From positions 1 through 64,000 of the forward strand of contig CAVWCC010000010.1 in NCBI GenBank assembly GCA_963753385.1: a DNA stretch of 64,000 nucleotides. Reading direction: 5' to 3'. The position numbers and the translations under genes were made by a program. Under the pieces are notes generated by a model that saw nothing but the letters and a program-made list of their open reading frames with translations, had not been told where the DNA came from and made no database searches. Each line of letters starts with the position of its first letter. Position 1 is the stretch's first letter. The DNA comes from JALZKA01 sp963753385 (lineage in GTDB: Bacteria; Actinomycetota; Thermoleophilia; Solirubrobacterales; 70-9). Positions 38,151 through 47,059 of this stretch are shown in pieces.

Positions 38151-38471
38151 TTAGTCGGTGTCGTGCGCCTGCCTGGAGACGGCGCGCTGGAGCGCGAGCC
38201 CGAGGCCGGTCACGGCCAGGGCGACGGCCAGCATGGCCATGACGTCGAAGCCGGTGAACGGCAGCGGGCCGACCGGATCGGTGAGGCCGCTTCCGCCCTC
38301 GCCCGTCGATGTGTTGACCTTGACGACCGGGTCCTCGTACTGGTCGGCCGTCGGTCCCGACTCGCCCTGAAGGTTTTGGGCGCCGGCAGCGACCGGCATC
38401 CCGATGCTGAGCACCGCAACGGCGATCAGCGCCACAAGACCTGTCCCGAGCCTGCGATTAGTAGTGCGCAC
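38151..38471 (-). CDS. Small sortase-anchored surface protein (LPFTG)
   Basis: 106 residues. Signal peptide LVALIAVAVLSIGMPVAAGA, a 35-residue extracellular stretch with GPTADQYEDP, then LPFTG, a hydrophobic helix (VMAMLAVALAVTGLGLAL) and a basic tail QRAVSRQAHDTD: a complete sortase-sorting signal. It would be cut at T-G and linked to the cell wall. It resembles the gene at 49103, which has GPTGDQY and LPFTG. The GTG start is preceded by GGGGAGGAAAC. Its promoter carries the 11-bp repeat arrays at 38522-38609. Confidence 0.85.
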   Translation of the reverse strand: MRTTNRRLGTGLVALIAVAVLSIGMPVAAGAQNLQGESGPTADQYEDPVVKVNTSTGEGGSGLTDPVGPLPFTGFDVMAMLAVALAVTGLGLALQRAVSRQAHDTD

Positions 38472-38521
38472 GTGAGTTTCCTCCCCGTAATTCAGACGAC
38501 GGTCGAGAAACTAGGCCGGAG

Positions 38522-38609
38522 GCGTGAGAGAAGCGTGAGCCAGGCATGAGAGTTGCTCTCATCCTTGTTAAAAGCTCTCACACCCTTCTCATACCGATCT
38601 CATGATCGT
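38522..38609. promoter_or_regulatory. Divergent promoter with two opposed triplets of 11-bp repeats
   Basis: On the minus strand three units with CTCA(T/C)GC start at 11-bp intervals (TGAG at 38525, 38536 and 38547 on the plus strand). On the plus strand three further units with CTCA(C/T) start at 38577, 38588 and 38599. Between them ATGAGAG-TTG-CTCTCAT (38546-38562) is a perfect dyad. Tandem 11-bp spacing is the usual operator form of OmpR/PhoB-class regulators; the regulator at 40592 is the nearest candidate. It serves both the LPFTG gene and the gene at 38655. Confidence 0.75.
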
Positions 38610-38654
38610 GCGGGATCGTGGCCCAATGCGCATAGGGCCGGAGAGGGGGGCGGC

Positions 38655-39080
38655 GTGAGCTCCCGAATCGGGATCGTTCTCCAGGCCATCGTTGTGATCG
38701 CGCTGGGATCGATCGTCTATCTGGCCTTCTTGAGCCCCGAGGACCCCGATCCCCTGACCGGGATCGAGGTCGAGAACGGGGTTCGGATCACCCCGTCCCA
38801 GGTCACGGGCGGGCGGCGCCACGACGACCCCGGGTCCACACGCGCGCAGCGGCGCCGCCACCACCACGACCCGGAGGACCGGAAGCGCAAGCGCAAGCGC
38901 AACCGGCCGCGAAGGTCGGCGACCCTCCCCCGCCTGGTCGCTACGCCGCCGCCCTCATCGGCGGTGCCGCTGCCCGCGGCCAAGCCCGTCGTGACCGCGC
39001 CGATCGACACGCCGTCCGGCTCCCAGTATGCAGACGGTGTCGCGCGCATAGTCGGCATGGTTGGGCGCGCGCAACACTGA
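38655..39080 (+). CDS. Membrane-anchored basic low-complexity protein
   Basis: 141 residues from the GTG at 38655, which follows GGAGAGGGGG. One N-terminal helix (IGIVLQAIVVIALGSIVYLA), then a short folded part (GIEVENGVRITPSQVTGG), a very basic stretch rich in Arg, His and Lys (RRRHHHDPEDRKRKRKR), and a Pro/Ala tail with SGSQYADGVARIVGMVG. Extracellular orientation is likely. No family recognised. It is divergent from the LPFTG gene and 73 bp ahead of the sensor kinase, so it may be both target and neighbour of that system. Confidence 0.7.
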   Translation: MSSRIGIVLQAIVVIALGSIVYLAFLSPEDPDPLTGIEVENGVRITPSQVTGGRRHDDPGSTRAQRRRHHHDPEDRKRKRKRNRPRRSATLPRLVATPPPSSAVPLPAAKPVVTAPIDTPSGSQYADGVARIVGMVGRAQH

Positions 39081-39152
39081 GCGAGCGCACGTTCGCCCCC
39101 GAGCGGCGGGAGCGCGGCGCCAGATCCGTTTCGCCCGGGGTATCGTCCCGGC

Positions 39153-40607
39153 GTGTCAACGCTGTTGGAGGGGACTTCGCGTACCGCTAGGCGCCGGCCT
39201 CTGCTGGGCGACGTCCGGACCCGGATCCTGGTCTCGTTCCTGATCCTGCTCGTCGTGTCGACGGCGGCCTCCCTGCTGGTCCTTCGCGAGGTGCTGCTCT
39301 CGCGAATCGGGGGCGAGGTCCAGGAACGCCTGACCGAACAGGTCGATGCGCTTCGCGTCTTATCCGAATCGGGAACCGACCCGAGGACCGGTGAACCGTT
39401 CCGCGGCGACCTGGAGCGGATCTTCAGGGAGTTCCTCGAGAGCGAGCGCCCGCTGGAGGACGGCTCGCTCGCCGCATTCGTCGACGGCGAGCCGTTCGGG
39501 TCCGTTCCCGCGGGGTTCCTGTCGGCGACCCTCGAGTCGCTGGCCGACGTCGACGAGCCCGTCAGTGGCGAGCTCGGCGACCCGCTGGGCGACATTCGCT
39601 TCGTCGCGGTCCCGGTAAGCGGGGACGGCGAAAGCGGCGTCCTCGTGGCAGGCAAGCTCCTCAACGACGAGCGCGACCGGGTGGAGAGCGCAGTGCGGAT
39701 CGCCGCGGGGGTCTCGATCGTGATCACGCTGCTCGCCTCGCTGTTCATCTGGCTTGCCGCCGGCCGGGCGGTCCAGCCGCTCCGCGCGCTCGCCGGCACG
39801 ACCCGCACGATCACTGAGTCCGATTTCTCCGAGCGCGTTGCGGTCAGCGGCGAGAGCGAGATCGCCGAGCTCGGGCGGACGTTCAACGGGATGCTGGATC
39901 GGCTGGAGGCGGCCTTCTCGTCGCAGAAGGAGTTCCTGGCCGACGTCGGGCACGAACTGCGGACTCCGATCACCGTGATCCGAGGGCACCTGGAGACGCT
40001 CGGCGACGACCCGGCCGAGCGCCGCGAGGCAACGGCCGTGATCAACGACGAGCTCGAGCGCATGAGCAGGCTGGTGGACGACCTCCTGCTCCTCGCTCGC
40101 TCGGACCGGCCCGACTTCCTGCAGGTCGAGCCGCTCGACCTCGACCTCCTGACGCACGAGCTGTTCACGAAGGCACGGACGCTCGGCGTCCGGCGCTGGC
40201 TGATGGACGATGCCGACGTCGGGCTCGTCCATGCGGACCCGCACCGCCTCACCTCAGCGATGATGAACCTGGCGCAGAACGCCGTGCGGCACACGCGGGG
40301 CGACCAGGCGATCGCGCTCGGCAGCTCACTCGACAATGGCTTTGTTCGGCTCTGGGTCCGCGACGAGGGCGAGGGGATCCCGCCGCATGAGCAGGAGCGG
40401 ATCTTCGAGCGGTTCGCGGCAGGCAGTCAGACCGTCGAGGGCCACGGGATCGGCCTCGGCCTCGCCATCGTCAAGGCGATCGCCGAGGCGCATGGCGGTC
40501 ACGTCGAGCTCGAGTCGACCCTTGGCAGGGGGTCTAGGTTCACCATCGTGATCCCCACCGGCGAGGTCCCACCCGAGGAGGCCGAGGCCAGTTGGCCAGA
40601 GTCCTGA
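39153..40607 (+). CDS. Sensor histidine kinase
   Basis: 484 residues. Two transmembrane helices (RILVSFLILLVVSTAASLLV and RIAAGVSIVITLLASLFIWL) enclose a periplasmic sensor of about 130 residues. HAMP follows (AAGRAVQPLRALAGTTRTIT), then the H-box DVGHELRTPITVIRGHLETL with phospho-acceptor His at about residue 266, the N-box NLAQNAVRHTRGDQA, and G-boxes VRDEGEGIPPHEQERIFERF and GIGLGLAIVKAIAEAHGG. The 3' end overlaps the response regulator by 16 bp. The sensor's ligand is unknown. Confidence 0.9.
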   Translation: MSTLLEGTSRTARRRPLLGDVRTRILVSFLILLVVSTAASLLVLREVLLSRIGGEVQERLTEQVDALRVLSESGTDPRTGEPFRGDLERIFREFLESERPLEDGSLAAFVDGEPFGSVPAGFLSATLESLADVDEPVSGELGDPLGDIRFVAVPVSGDGESGVLVAGKLLNDERDRVESAVRIAAGVSIVITLLASLFIWLAAGRAVQPLRALAGTTRTITESDFSERVAVSGESEIAELGRTFNGMLDRLEAAFSSQKEFLADVGHELRTPITVIRGHLETLGDDPAERREATAVINDELERMSRLVDDLLLLARSDRPDFLQVEPLDLDLLTHELFTKARTLGVRRWLMDDADVGLVHADPHRLTSAMMNLAQNAVRHTRGDQAIALGSSLDNGFVRLWVRDEGEGIPPHEQERIFERFAAGSQTVEGHGIGLGLAIVKAIAEAHGGHVELESTLGRGSRFTIVIPTGEVPPEEAEASWPES

Positions 40608-41257
40608 TCGCGGAAGACGAGCCGCGGCTGGCCGCCTTCCTGGAGAAGGGGCTGCGCTCGAGCGGATTCACGACGACGGTCGTGCACGACGGCCTCCGAG
40701 CCGCGGCCGCGGCCAACGAATCCGACTTCGACCTGTTGATCCTCGACCTCGGCCTGCCCGGCAAGGACGGCCTCGAGGTCCTGCGCGAGCTCCGTGCTTC
40801 CGGCAGCCACCTGCCCGTGATCGTCCTCACCGCGCGCGATGACACGAGCGACCGAGTCGCCGGCCTCGAGGCCGGCGCCGACGACTACATCGGCAAGCCT
40901 TTTCACTTCGAGGAGCTCGTCGCCCGGGTCCGCGCCCGCCTCCGCACCGACGCGCGCACTCCCGAGGACCGCCACGTCATCTCGACCGGCGGCATCACCC
41001 TCGACCTGCGCACGCGGTGGGTCTCGACGGGCGCCGACGACATCGAGCTGAGCGCCCGCGAGTTCGAGCTCCTGCGGACCTTCCTCGAACACCCGAACCA
41101 GGTCCTCAGCCGGGAACAGCTCCTCGCCCACGTCTGGGGCTACGACTACGACCCCGGCTCCAACGTCGTCGACGTCTACGTCGGCTACCTCCGCCGCAAG
41201 CTGGGGACGAGGAAGTTCGAAACGATCCGTGGCGTGGGCTACCGGTACCGGGCGTAG
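40592..41257 (+). CDS. OmpR/PhoB-class response regulator
   Basis: 221 residues. Receiver VLIAEDEPRLAAFLEKGLRS with Asp in FDLLILDLGLPGKDG, Lys in DDYIGKPFHFEELVARV. C-terminal winged helix with SAREFELLRTFLEHPNQVLS and NVVDVYVGYLRRKLG, ending FETIRGVGYRYRA. The start is TTG (AGTTGGCCAGAG), overlapping the kinase gene. The kinase-regulator pair most likely controls the 11-bp repeat operator 2 kb upstream, which fits this class of DNA-binding domain. Confidence 0.92.
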   Translation: MARVLIAEDEPRLAAFLEKGLRSSGFTTTVVHDGLRAAAAANESDFDLLILDLGLPGKDGLEVLRELRASGSHLPVIVLTARDDTSDRVAGLEAGADDYIGKPFHFEELVARVRARLRTDARTPEDRHVISTGGITLDLRTRWVSTGADDIELSAREFELLRTFLEHPNQVLSREQLLAHVWGYDYDPGSNVVDVYVGYLRRKLGTRKFETIRGVGYRYRA

Positions 41258-41277
41258 CTCCGCGATACTGCGAAGCG

Positions 41278-41682
41278 ATGTCGGAGGAGAACGTGAAGGT
41301 CGTCCGCGACCATTTCGCGGCGACAAACGAGCGGGACTTTCCCCGTGCGATGACCTACTACGCGGACGACGTCGAGCTCTTCGTGGATCCGGACGGGTTC
41401 CTCGAGAGCGGCACGTTCAAGGGTCGCGACGCGGTTGGGGAATGGTTTGGCAACTGGTTCTCGACGTTCGAGCCCGGCTATCACTTCGACATCGAGGAAA
41501 CGCGCGATCTCGGAGACCTGGTCTTCCTCATCGCCAGCCACCACGGGCGCGGCCGAACCAGCGGAGCGAAGGTCCACGGGCAGAACGGCTACATCTACGG
41601 GCTGCGCGGCGGAAAGATCGTCCGCGTCGAGCTCCACGCCAGCAGAACCAAGGCCCTGGAAGCCGCCGGGCTCCGGGAGTAG
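41278..41682 (+). CDS. SnoaL-like/NTF2-fold protein
   Basis: 134 residues. VKVVRDHFAATNERDFPRAM and YYADDVELFVDPDGFLESGT with FKGRDAVGEWFGNWFSTFEP are the cone-shaped SnoaL/NTF2-like fold. These proteins act as small isomerases, lyases or ligand carriers, and the ligand is not predictable. It starts 20 bp after the response regulator and could be co-transcribed with it, though such genes are widely scattered. Confidence 0.8.
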   Translation: MSEENVKVVRDHFAATNERDFPRAMTYYADDVELFVDPDGFLESGTFKGRDAVGEWFGNWFSTFEPGYHFDIEETRDLGDLVFLIASHHGRGRTSGAKVHGQNGYIYGLRGGKIVRVELHASRTKALEAAGLRE

Positions 41683-41698
41683 CGGTTCGCCCCGCGGC

Positions 41699-42097
41699 CT
41701 AGTGCAGCGCGTCGCGCAGGTCGAACGCGCGCAGGCCCTCGGGGCCGGATTCCGTGCAGTCGAAGAAGCGGCGGTTGACGCAGTCGAACTCGGAGCCGTG
41801 CCCGATGTAGGCGGGCTCGACGGTGAACTGACACTGCGGGAGCGGCTCGCCGGTCATCTTGAGACCACCGAAGCCGCCCGCGTTTTCGGCCAGCTCGAAC
41901 ATCTCGACGTCGACCTCGGCGCGGAACACCTTGCGCAGGCAGCCCATGTAGCGGTTGCCGGTGAAGCGGTCCTCGTAGCTGTAGAGGTAGCCGCAGCGCA
42001 TCTCGAGACAGCCGCGGGGCTCGACCAGCTTGTCGCAGAACGCTGAGCATCGGCGGCATTCGCCGTGCTTGGCGACCTCACGCTGTTCGAGCGCCAT
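41699..42097 (-). CDS. Cysteine-rich protein of unknown function
   Basis: 132 residues with nine cysteines. The N-terminal group is GECRRCSAFCDKLVEPRGCL and RCGYLYSYED (Cys 14, 17, 21, 30, 35), followed by Cys 53 in YMGCLRKVF and three later ones (89, 106, 114) in QCQFTVEPAYIG, FDCVNRRFFDCTE. The spacing suggests metal or iron-sulfur binding. It has no signal peptide. It lies 9 bp downstream of dnaE on the same strand, so it is probably co-transcribed. Confidence 0.7.
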   Translation of the reverse strand: MALEQREVAKHGECRRCSAFCDKLVEPRGCLEMRCGYLYSYEDRFTGNRYMGCLRKVFRAEVDVEMFELAENAGGFGGLKMTGEPLPQCQFTVEPAYIGHGSEFDCVNRRFFDCTESGPEGLRAFDLRDALH

Positions 42098-42106
42098 GCG
42101 CGAAGT

Positions 42107-45100
42107 CTAAGCGGCCAGAGCCTTCGGACCCAGCAGCTGATCCAGCTCGGCGCGGAGGCCGTGGTCGGGGTCGACCCGGTAGCCATCGCCGAACCGAAGG
42201 TGGCGGGTGCCCTCCCGGGTCGCCATCTCCACCGTCACCTCGGTCCGACCGGGGTAGGCCTCGAACAGGCCCTTCAGCTCCTCGACGAGCTCGGCGCCGA
42301 ACCGGCTGGCGTCGATCTTGAGGACGATGCTCGCCGGCGCCATGCGCTTGCGCGCCCGCTCCCGGGCCAGCGCGAGCTCGTCGGCGTCAGGCTCAAAAGG
42401 GCTCGCCTCCTGAACGACCAGGCTCATCTGGTCGCGCCCCTTCTGGTCGACCCGCCCGCGCACGACGACGACACGGTCGAGCTGGATCGCCTCGGCCTGC
42501 TCGCCGGCGGCATCCCGCACGAACAGCTCGACCTGGCCCTCGAGGTCGTCGAGCTTCGCGAACATCACGTAGCCGCCGCTTCGCGTCCGCACCTTCTTCG
42601 CCTCGGCGACGATGCCGCCGACCGTGAGCCAGGCCCCGTCCTGCTTGCCGGCGACGTCCGCGAGCGTGCAGTCGACGCGCTCGCGAAGCGCCTCCCGCAC
42701 CTCGGTCAACGGATGCGACGAGAGGAAGGTCCCGAGCGTCTCCTTCTCGAGCGTGAGGAGCTCGCGCTGGCCGAACTCCTCGCCGGGAACCGGGGGGCGC
42801 TGCGGGCTGAACGCTCCGCCCGGCGAGGCCGGCCCGGCGTCGCCGTCCCCGAGGTCGAAGATCGACCCCTGTCCGCGCAGCGCGTCGTCCTGGGCCTTCT
42901 GCCCGGAGGCCTGCGCCTGCGGCAGGACCTCGAGCATCCCCCGGCGCGTGGCGCCGGTCGAATCCAGGCCGCCGCACTTTACGAGGCACTCGATCGCCCG
43001 CTTGTTGACGGCGCGCGCGTCCACCCGGTCGCAGAAGTCCCAGATCGACTCGAACGGGCCCGCGCGCTCCCGCGCGCCGATGATCGCCTCGACGGCCTGG
43101 TGCCCCACGTTCTTCACGGCGTCGAGCCCGAACCGGATCGAGCTGCCGGAGACGACGAACCCGTGGTCCGAGGCGTTCACGTCCGGCGGCAGCACCTCGA
43201 TCCCCATCTCGTTGCAGCGGTTGACGAAGAACGGGACCTTGTCCTTGGTGGACATCACCGACGAGATCACGGCGGCCATGTACTCGGCCGGGTAGTTCGC
43301 CTTGAGGTACGCGGTGCGGTAGGCGATCAGCCCGTAGCACGCCGCGTGCGACCGGTTGAAGGAGTAGTCGGCAGCCGCCGTCATCAGCGACCAGAGGTCG
43401 TCGGCCACGCTGCGCTGAGTGCCCGATGCAGCGGACCCCTCCAGGAACTTGTCCTTCATCGTCGCCATCAGGTCGCGCTTCTTCTTGCCGATCGCCTTGC
43501 GCAGGTCGTCCGCCTCCGCCGGTGTGAAGCCGCCGATCTGCTTCGAGATCTCCATCAGTTGCTCCTGGTAGATGCAGCAGCCGTAGGTCCCCTCGGTGAT
43601 CGAGCGAAGGCGCTCGTCGGCATAGGTCACGGACGCCGGGTCCCGCTTGCCGGCGGCGTAGTCGTCGATGTAGCGCATCGCCCCAGGTCGATAAAGGGCG
43701 ACGAGCGCGACGATGTCGCCGAACTCGGTCGGGCGCACCTTTCGAAGCGCGTCGCGCATTCCCTCGGACTCGAACTGGAAGACGCCAACGGCGTCACCCC
43801 TGGCGAGCATCTCGTAGGACTTGTGGTCGTTCATCGGGATCGCTTGCATATCGATCCGGACGTCGCGCGAGCGCTCGATGATCGCCACCGCATCCTCGAT
43901 CACGTCGAGGTTTCGCAGGCCCAGGAAGTCCATCTTCAAGAGGCCGATCTCCTCGATCGGGCCCATCGAGTACTGGGTCACGATCTTGCGCTGGCGCTCG
44001 AGCCTGCCGTCGGCACCCTTCTCCGCGGGCGCGTTGCGGTCCTCGGCGAGCTGGAGCGGCACGATCTCGTCGAGGGGCCGGTCGGCGATCACGACCGCGG
44101 CGGCGTGGATCGAGTTGTTGCGGACCTTGCCCTCGAGGCCCTGGGCGACGTCGACGATCCGCTTCGCGTCCGCATCCTTGTCGACCACCTGGCGGAGCTC
44201 CTGCCCCGGCTTCAGGCACTCCGAGAAGCTCGGGCTGCGGCCCATGATGGGCTCCGGGATCAGCTTCGCGACGCGGTCGCCGGTGGCGTAGTCGTAACCG
44301 AGGACCCGTGCCGCGTCCCGCGTGGCGGCGCGCGGCGCCATCTTGCCGAACGTGATGATCTGCGCCACCGACTCGCGCCCGTACTTGTCCTGCACGTACC
44401 GGATCACCCGGTCCCGGCCACGTACCGAGAAGTCGATGTCGATGTCCGGCATCGACTTGCGCGCGGGGTTCAGGAACCGCTCGAACAGGAGGTCGTTGGC
44501 AAGTGGGTCGAGGTCCGTGATGTCGAGCGCGTAGGCGACGATCGAGCCCGCGGCGGAGCCGCGGCCCGGCCCGACGGCGATCCCGTTCTCCTTCGCGTAC
44601 TTGACGAAGTCCCAGACGATCAGGAAGTACGACTCGAATCCCATCTCGCCGATCACCCCGAGCTCGAACTCGAGCCGCTCGGAGGCCTCGGCCGGCAGCG
44701 GCTCCGAGTAGCGGCGGCGCAGGCCCTCCTCGGCGAGGCGCCGGAGCATCGCTTCCGGCTCCTCCCCGTCAGGGGCCGGGAACCGCGGGAGGAGCAGCTT
44801 GCCGAGCTCGATCTCGGTCTCGCAACGCTCGGCGATCTCGACCGTCGTCGGCACCGCCTCGGGCCAGGGCGCGAACGCCTGCTGCATCTCCTCGTAGCTC
44901 TTCAGGAAGAACTCGTTGGTGTCGAACCTCAGCTTGGGCTGCTCGAGCGTCGACTTGGTCTGGACGCAGAGCAGCGCCGCGTGGTGGTCGTAGTCCTCGC
45001 GCCGCAGGTAGTGGACGTCGCCGGTCGCGACCAGCGGCCGGCCGACCTCGCGCGCGAACTTGACGATGCCCTCGTTCGCCTTGTCCTGCTCGGTGATCCC

Positions 45101-45658
45101 GTTGACCTGGATCTCCATGTAGACGTTGTCCGGGCCAAACGCCTGCAGCAGGTCGTCCAGGTGGGCCCTGGCGTCGGCCGGGCGGTCCTCGACGAGGCGC
45201 CGGCAAAAGCGGGACTGGAGGCAGCCGGTGAGCGCGATCAGGCCCGCGGAATGGCGCTCGAGCATCGCCATGTCGACGTTGGCCTTGCCGCGGCCGAAGC
45301 CCTCGAGGAAGCCGGCCGAGCTCAGCTTGACGAGGTTGCGAAAGCCGTCGTCCGAGGCCGCGAGGAGCGTCAGGTGGTTGCGCTCGGCGCGCCGGTCCGC
45401 GCTCCGATGGTCGTCGAGGAAATACGCCTCGAGCCCGAGGATCGGCTTGATCCCCGCCGCCCTGCACGCCTTGTAGTGCTCGACCGCGCCGTTCATCACG
45501 CCGTGGTCGGTGAGGCCGAGCGCCGGCATCCCGAGCTCCGCGGCCCGCTGGGCCATCGGATATGTAATCCCCTCGGAGGTCTTCTGCTCGATCTTGCACG
45601 CCCCGTCGAGCAGCGAGTACTCGCTGTGGACATGGAGGTGTGCGACCGCTCCGCTCAC
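42107..45658 (-). CDS. dnaE: DNA polymerase III alpha subunit
   Basis: Replicative polymerase of 1183 residues. The PHP domain starts VAHLHVHSEYSLLDGACKIE. The polymerase palm carries GPGRGSAAGSIVAYALDITD and KSMPDIDIDFSVRGRDRVI, which holds the catalytic aspartates, and LLKMDFLGLRNLDVI the third. A helix-hairpin-helix region and C-terminal OB fold (TVGGIVAEAKKVRTRSGGYV) follow. The GTG at 45658 gives MSGAVAHLHVHSEY, as expected; ORFs extending upstream to 45781 are read-through. No intein or frameshift. Confidence 0.95.
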   Translation of the reverse strand: MSGAVAHLHVHSEYSLLDGACKIEQKTSEGITYPMAQRAAELGMPALGLTDHGVMNGAVEHYKACRAAGIKPILGLEAYFLDDHRSADRRAERNHLTLLAASDDGFRNLVKLSSAGFLEGFGRGKANVDMAMLERHSAGLIALTGCLQSRFCRRLVEDRPADARAHLDDLLQAFGPDNVYMEIQVNGITEQDKANEGIVKFAREVGRPLVATGDVHYLRREDYDHHAALLCVQTKSTLEQPKLRFDTNEFFLKSYEEMQQAFAPWPEAVPTTVEIAERCETEIELGKLLLPRFPAPDGEEPEAMLRRLAEEGLRRRYSEPLPAEASERLEFELGVIGEMGFESYFLIVWDFVKYAKENGIAVGPGRGSAAGSIVAYALDITDLDPLANDLLFERFLNPARKSMPDIDIDFSVRGRDRVIRYVQDKYGRESVAQIITFGKMAPRAATRDAARVLGYDYATGDRVAKLIPEPIMGRSPSFSECLKPGQELRQVVDKDADAKRIVDVAQGLEGKVRNNSIHAAAVVIADRPLDEIVPLQLAEDRNAPAEKGADGRLERQRKIVTQYSMGPIEEIGLLKMDFLGLRNLDVIEDAVAIIERSRDVRIDMQAIPMNDHKSYEMLARGDAVGVFQFESEGMRDALRKVRPTEFGDIVALVALYRPGAMRYIDDYAAGKRDPASVTYADERLRSITEGTYGCCIYQEQLMEISKQIGGFTPAEADDLRKAIGKKKRDLMATMKDKFLEGSAASGTQRSVADDLWSLMTAAADYSFNRSHAACYGLIAYRTAYLKANYPAEYMAAVISSVMSTKDKVPFFVNRCNEMGIEVLPPDVNASDHGFVVSGSSIRFGLDAVKNVGHQAVEAIIGARERAGPFESIWDFCDRVDARAVNKRAIECLVKCGGLDSTGATRRGMLEVLPQAQASGQKAQDDALRGQGSIFDLGDGDAGPASPGGAFSPQRPPVPGEEFGQRELLTLEKETLGTFLSSHPLTEVREALRERVDCTLADVAGKQDGAWLTVGGIVAEAKKVRTRSGGYVMFAKLDDLEGQVELFVRDAAGEQAEAIQLDRVVVVRGRVDQKGRDQMSLVVQEASPFEPDADELALARERARKRMAPASIVLKIDASRFGAELVEELKGLFEAYPGRTEVTVEMATREGTRHLRFGDGYRVDPDHGLRAELDQLLGPKALAA

Positions 45659-45726
45659 CTTCCGGATACTGCCAGCGGGGTCAGATGGCAACCGGGGGTG
45701 ATCCTGCAACGTGCGAAGCTTCCGCC

Positions 45727-46164
45727 GTGATCTGGCTGCTCCGACACGGCGAGGCCGAGGACAACACCCCCGACGACGCATCCCGGCGACTCACCGAGAA
45801 GGGCGAGCGCCAGTCGCGGACTGCGGGGCGGGCGCTGGCGAAGCTCGGGGTCGAGCTCGAGGCGTGTCTCACGAGCCCGAAGGTCCGCGCGCTCGACACC
45901 GCGCGGCTGGCGTGCGAGGCACTCGAGATCGAGCTGGAGGTGGAGGAGACGGAGTCGCTCCGTGGCGGCGACTTCGATCCCGAAGGCGTCGCGGCCGGGC
46001 GGGGGAACGTGCTCCTGGTCGGCCACGAGCCTGACTTCTCCCGCGCGATCCAGCGGGCCACCGGGGCCCGGGTCGAGATGAAGAAGGGCGGCCTTGCCGC
46101 CATCGACGACGGCCTCCTCGTCAGCCTGATGCGCCCGCGCCAGGTCCGCGAGATCGCCGGCTAG
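45727..46164 (+). CDS. sixA: SixA-like phosphohistidine phosphatase
   Basis: 145 residues of the histidine phosphatase superfamily. VIWLLRHGEAEDN carries the RHG motif, LTSPKVRALDTARLACEAL follows, and LVGHEPDFSRAIQRATG holds the second His. SixA removes phosphate from His-containing phosphotransfer domains; other small-molecule substrates are possible. Starts with GTG at 45727, divergent from dnaE. Its TAG overlaps the stop of the convergent coiled-coil gene within CTAG. Confidence 0.85.
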   Translation: MIWLLRHGEAEDNTPDDASRRLTEKGERQSRTAGRALAKLGVELEACLTSPKVRALDTARLACEALEIELEVEETESLRGGDFDPEGVAAGRGNVLLVGHEPDFSRAIQRATGARVEMKKGGLAAIDDGLLVSLMRPRQVREIAG

Positions 46165-46991
46165 CCACCCTCGCGGGTGAGGGCGAGCAGGCGGCGCTCG
46201 GCGGCGGCCATGCGCTCGGCTGCCTTCGCCTCGAGGTCCGCCGCCTCACGCAGGCGGGTCTGGAGCTCGGCGGCGTGCCGGCTGAGCTCCGCCGAGGTCT
46301 GTGCGCGCGACGCCGACGCGAGCGCCCGCATCTCGATCGCGACCATCCGCTGCTGGGCTTCGCCCACCCGGCTCGCGACGCGGTCCACCCGCACGAGCGC
46401 CGCGGCGAGATGGCCGCCCGCCTCGCCCTCTGCCCGGCTCAGTTCCTCGGTCGCGCTCCGCAGCCGCTGCTCGGCGTCCTCGATCCGTTGAGCTGCCGCC
46501 GTGGCACGCGAGTCGAACTCGCCGAGGAGCGTCCCGCCTCGCCGTTCGATTTTCGTCAGGGCGGCGCTCACCCGCCGCGAGCTCTCGGCCCGCGCGAGCT
46601 TCAGCTCGTGGCGGCGCTCCCGCCACGACGGCCGCCGCTCGTGCCGCTCGGCCGCCGACTGGGCGACCCGGCGAAGCTCGGCGAGCTGCGAGGCATGCCG
46701 CGCCTCCGACCGGGCGCTCAGCTGCTGGACGGCCTCCTCGAGGCGCGTGGCCACGATCTGGTCCGAGGCCCGCTCGAGCTCCGACAGCGACCGCCCGAGC
46801 TCCGTCGCGGCCACTCGTGCGAGCTCCGCCGCCGCGCGCTCGCGGAGCGCCGCCGCGTCGCGCTCGGCCTCGGCGGCGAACTCGCGGAGCGTCTCGCCGA
46901 TCGTCGCGCGCGCCTGCGCGATCCGCTCGCGCAGCTCGTCATCACCACCCGGCGAGGAGCCCGGCGGGGTCCGCTCGTCGTTCTCCGCCAC
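46161..46991 (-). CDS. Long coiled-coil protein, function unknown
   Basis: 276 residues, almost entirely alpha-helical and rich in Ala, Arg and Glu: AQARATIGETLREFAAEAER, AAELARVAATELGRSLSELE, VGEAQQRMVAIEMRALASAS. No signal peptide or helix in the membrane. Heptad patterns suggest a rod-like dimer. It resembles in style the paralogues at 62032 and 62619 but lacks their C-terminal motif. It lies 68 bp after the PAS-LuxR gene on the same strand. Confidence 0.6.
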   Translation of the reverse strand: MAENDERTPPGSSPGGDDELRERIAQARATIGETLREFAAEAERDAAALRERAAAELARVAATELGRSLSELERASDQIVATRLEEAVQQLSARSEARHASQLAELRRVAQSAAERHERRPSWRERRHELKLARAESSRRVSAALTKIERRGGTLLGEFDSRATAAAQRIEDAEQRLRSATEELSRAEGEAGGHLAAALVRVDRVASRVGEAQQRMVAIEMRALASASRAQTSAELSRHAAELQTRLREAADLEAKAAERMAAAERRLLALTREGG

Positions 46992-47059
46992 CGGGGCGGG
47001 ATGGTGCTACACGCGGCGGTCGCCAAAGCCGCGCCGGCGACCGGCCTCGCGCGGTGATA

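Noticed and set aside
42065..45730. 1221-codon open frame on the plus strand
   Set aside because: It is the antisense shadow of dnaE; its protein is a His/Arg/Leu/Val-rich sequence without domains, as expected in high-GC DNA.
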